Shown: positions 5,740 to 7,024 of the stretch, in pieces
How positions within the stretch are numbered: the stretch's first letter is position 1
Layout: the number at the start of each line of letters is the position of its first letter
Source: an uncultured Clostridia bacterium
Lineage (GTDB): Bacteria; Bacillota; Clostridia; UBA1381
Assembly (NCBI GenBank): GCA_910585795.1
Contig: CAJUFV010000178.1
Coordinates: 1-7,024 of the forward strand
Direction of reading: 5' to 3'
DNA length: 7,024 nt
Notes under the pieces: model-generated
Seen by the model: the letters and a program-made list of their open reading frames with translations, nothing else
What the model was told of the DNA's origin: nothing
Database searches by the model: none
Program-made: the position numbers and the translations under genes

Positions 5740-7016
5740 TATTTTGTATCCGCGTTGATATATTCATTCCTAAGCTTTGAATAAACTATTTTCTGACTGC
5801 TGTACAAGCCATAATATCCCGATAGCATATAGCTCACTCCGGAAGCTATCGCAAAAAGAATAAATCCCTTTGAACCAAAAAGCTCAATACTTAGTATAAG
5901 AGACGCCACAGGACAGTTAAGCACGCCGCAAAACATTGAAATCATTCCAATGGCGGCTCCGAAACCGGCAGGCATTCCTATCAATTTACCAAGTACACAG
6001 CCAAATGTCGCCCCAATAAAGAAGGTCGGAACAATCTCTCCTCCTTTAAATCCCGCTCCAATTGTTATTGCCGTAAAAACAATTTTAAGCACCCATGCCC
6101 AGTTATCAGCCTGTCCGGCAAGAAGAGCATTTTCAACAATATTCATTCCTGCTCCGTTATAATCACGAGTATTTGTAATATATGTAAGCGCAATCACAGC
6201 AAGAGCTCCGACAACAATTCTAATATACGGATTTTTAAACCATATTTTTAAATATCTGGCAGTATAGTGCATAACTGTACAAAAGATTATACTTAATTCA
6301 GCACATAATATAGCTATAAGAATAGTTCTTAAAATGGTGAGAACATTTGCCGGCGGAATAAAAATAAGGTCAAAATGCGTAGGCTCAATTTTCGCAAGCA
6401 ATATAATTAAATAGGCTGTAAGTGACGACATCAGACACGGAACAAGTCCGGAATACAGCATTATACCGACACTCGCTATACCCAGCGCAAAAAATGCCGC
6501 TGTTATCGGCGTACCGAACAAAGCCGAAAACACACCGCTCATACCGCACATTATTACCATATACATATCTTTTTTGTCAATACGGAATAATTTTCCTATA
6601 TTACTGCCTATACTTCCGCCAAGCTGCAAAGCGGCTCCTTCCCTTCCGGCGCTTCCGCCCAGAAGATGTGTTATTACCGTACTTATAAAAATAAGGGGCG
6701 CAAGAGAAAATGGTATTTTCTTTCCGCTTCTTATAGATTCAATAATACTGTCCGTACCCTTGTTTTTCAGCATATCGCATTTCTTATACATAGCCACAAT
6801 CAGCAGTCCGCCAAATGGCATAAGCAGTATAAGCATATCATATTTTGAAAAAACCGTATTCGCGTATGATACACTCTGATGAAACAGCGCGCCTATTACT
6901 CCGCTTACCGCGCCTATTATTATAGATATAAGCGCCCATTTTAAAAATACACGCATATACTCAGACGCGCTTTTAAGCTTCATTTTAATAATTTCCTTTA
7001 TCATTTCTGATTCCAT
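5739..7016 (-). CDS. CLC-family anion channel/exchanger, CLC-F-like motifs
   Basis: A polytopic inner-membrane protein of up to 425 aa, shorter than E. coli ClcA (473) and close to the fluoride-exporting CLC-F branch. The helix-F motif GGSAGREGAALQLG (120-133) carries the gating glutamate, Glu126. The helix-N filter region reads GFKGGEIVP (322-330) rather than the classical GGIFAP. The tyrosine of the central anion site appears kept as LYS (Tyr405). The first filter motif is GTDSI (87-91), where classical members have GSGIP. The inner proton glutamate of Cl-/H+ exchangers, which should lie about 9-10 residues after Pro170, is Gly179/Ile180. There is no CBS or TrkA-C tail, and the protein ends shortly after helix R. 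The family is certain; chloride versus fluoride, and channel versus exchanger, are open. The start is uncertain: ATG 7016 has GGGGG directly abutting it. Met5 (7004) lies about 12 nt after that G-run, and Met12 (6983) has AAGGA about 10 nt upstream. The frame is also open to the window edge. It is the first visible gene of a two-gene operon. Confidence 0.9.
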   Translation of the reverse strand: MESEMIKEIIKMKLKSASEYMRVFLKWALISIIIGAVSGVIGALFHQSVSYANTVFSKYDMLILLMPFGGLLIVAMYKKCDMLKNKGTDSIIESIRSGKKIPFSLAPLIFISTVITHLLGGSAGREGAALQLGGSIGSNIGKLFRIDKKDMYMVIMCGMSGVFSALFGTPITAAFFALGIASVGIMLYSGLVPCLMSSLTAYLIILLAKIEPTHFDLIFIPPANVLTILRTILIAILCAELSIIFCTVMHYTARYLKIWFKNPYIRIVVGALAVIALTYITNTRDYNGAGMNIVENALLAGQADNWAWVLKIVFTAITIGAGFKGGEIVPTFFIGATFGCVLGKLIGMPAGFGAAIGMISMFCGVLNCPVASLILSIELFGSKGFILFAIASGVSYMLSGYYGLYSSQKIVYSKLRNEYINADTK

Positions 7017-7024
7017 CCCCCAAT

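Noticed and set aside
5950..6162. Plus-strand open frames across the CLC gene (5950-6879)
   Set aside because: All are antisense to confident CLC transmembrane coding sequence and lack domains or ribosome binding sites.

Overview
The window looks like a low-GC Gram-positive chromosome, most likely an anaerobic gut-type member of the Clostridia. This rests on AT-rich coding with many A/T third positions, strong GGAGG-type ribosome binding sites, consensus sigma-A promoters (TTGACA-N17-TATACT), and the gene families present. The exact taxon is inferred. I see no mobile element, CRISPR array, tRNA or rRNA. Every gene but two is complete: sbcC runs off the left edge, and the N-terminus of the CLC gene touches the right edge.

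Layout from left to right. Positions 1-3033 (minus) hold almost all of sbcC, the Rad50-like ATPase. The frame stays open for 1011 codons and is missing only its last few. Positions 3030-4133 (minus) hold sbcD, the Mre11-like nuclease. Its stop overlaps the sbcC start as ATGA, so the two form one translationally coupled operon for DNA end and hairpin processing. Positions 4134-4330 form a divergent control region with two back-to-back sigma-A-type promoters, one for sbcDC and one for the next gene. Positions 4331-4861 (plus) encode a small SCP2-type (sterol carrier/lipid-binding fold) protein with a lysine-rich, histone H1-like C-terminal tail built from KTPAKK repeats. A 19-bp hairpin at 4888-4935 ends this gene and, read the other way, the converging operon.

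Positions 4930-7016 (minus) hold a two-gene membrane operon: a CLC-family anion transporter (upstream) followed 20 bp later by a PF06541-type 'putative ABC-transporter type IV' membrane protein. The CLC protein keeps the gating glutamate (GREG) but lacks the internal proton glutamate of classical Cl-/H+ exchangers. Its filter motifs resemble the fluoride-exporting CLC-F branch without matching it exactly.

The DNA-repair operon and the membrane operon are unrelated by function as far as the sequence shows. The two items most worth following up are the lipid-fold plus H1-like-tail protein and the non-canonical CLC. I do not see a clear multi-gene defence or other novel system here.
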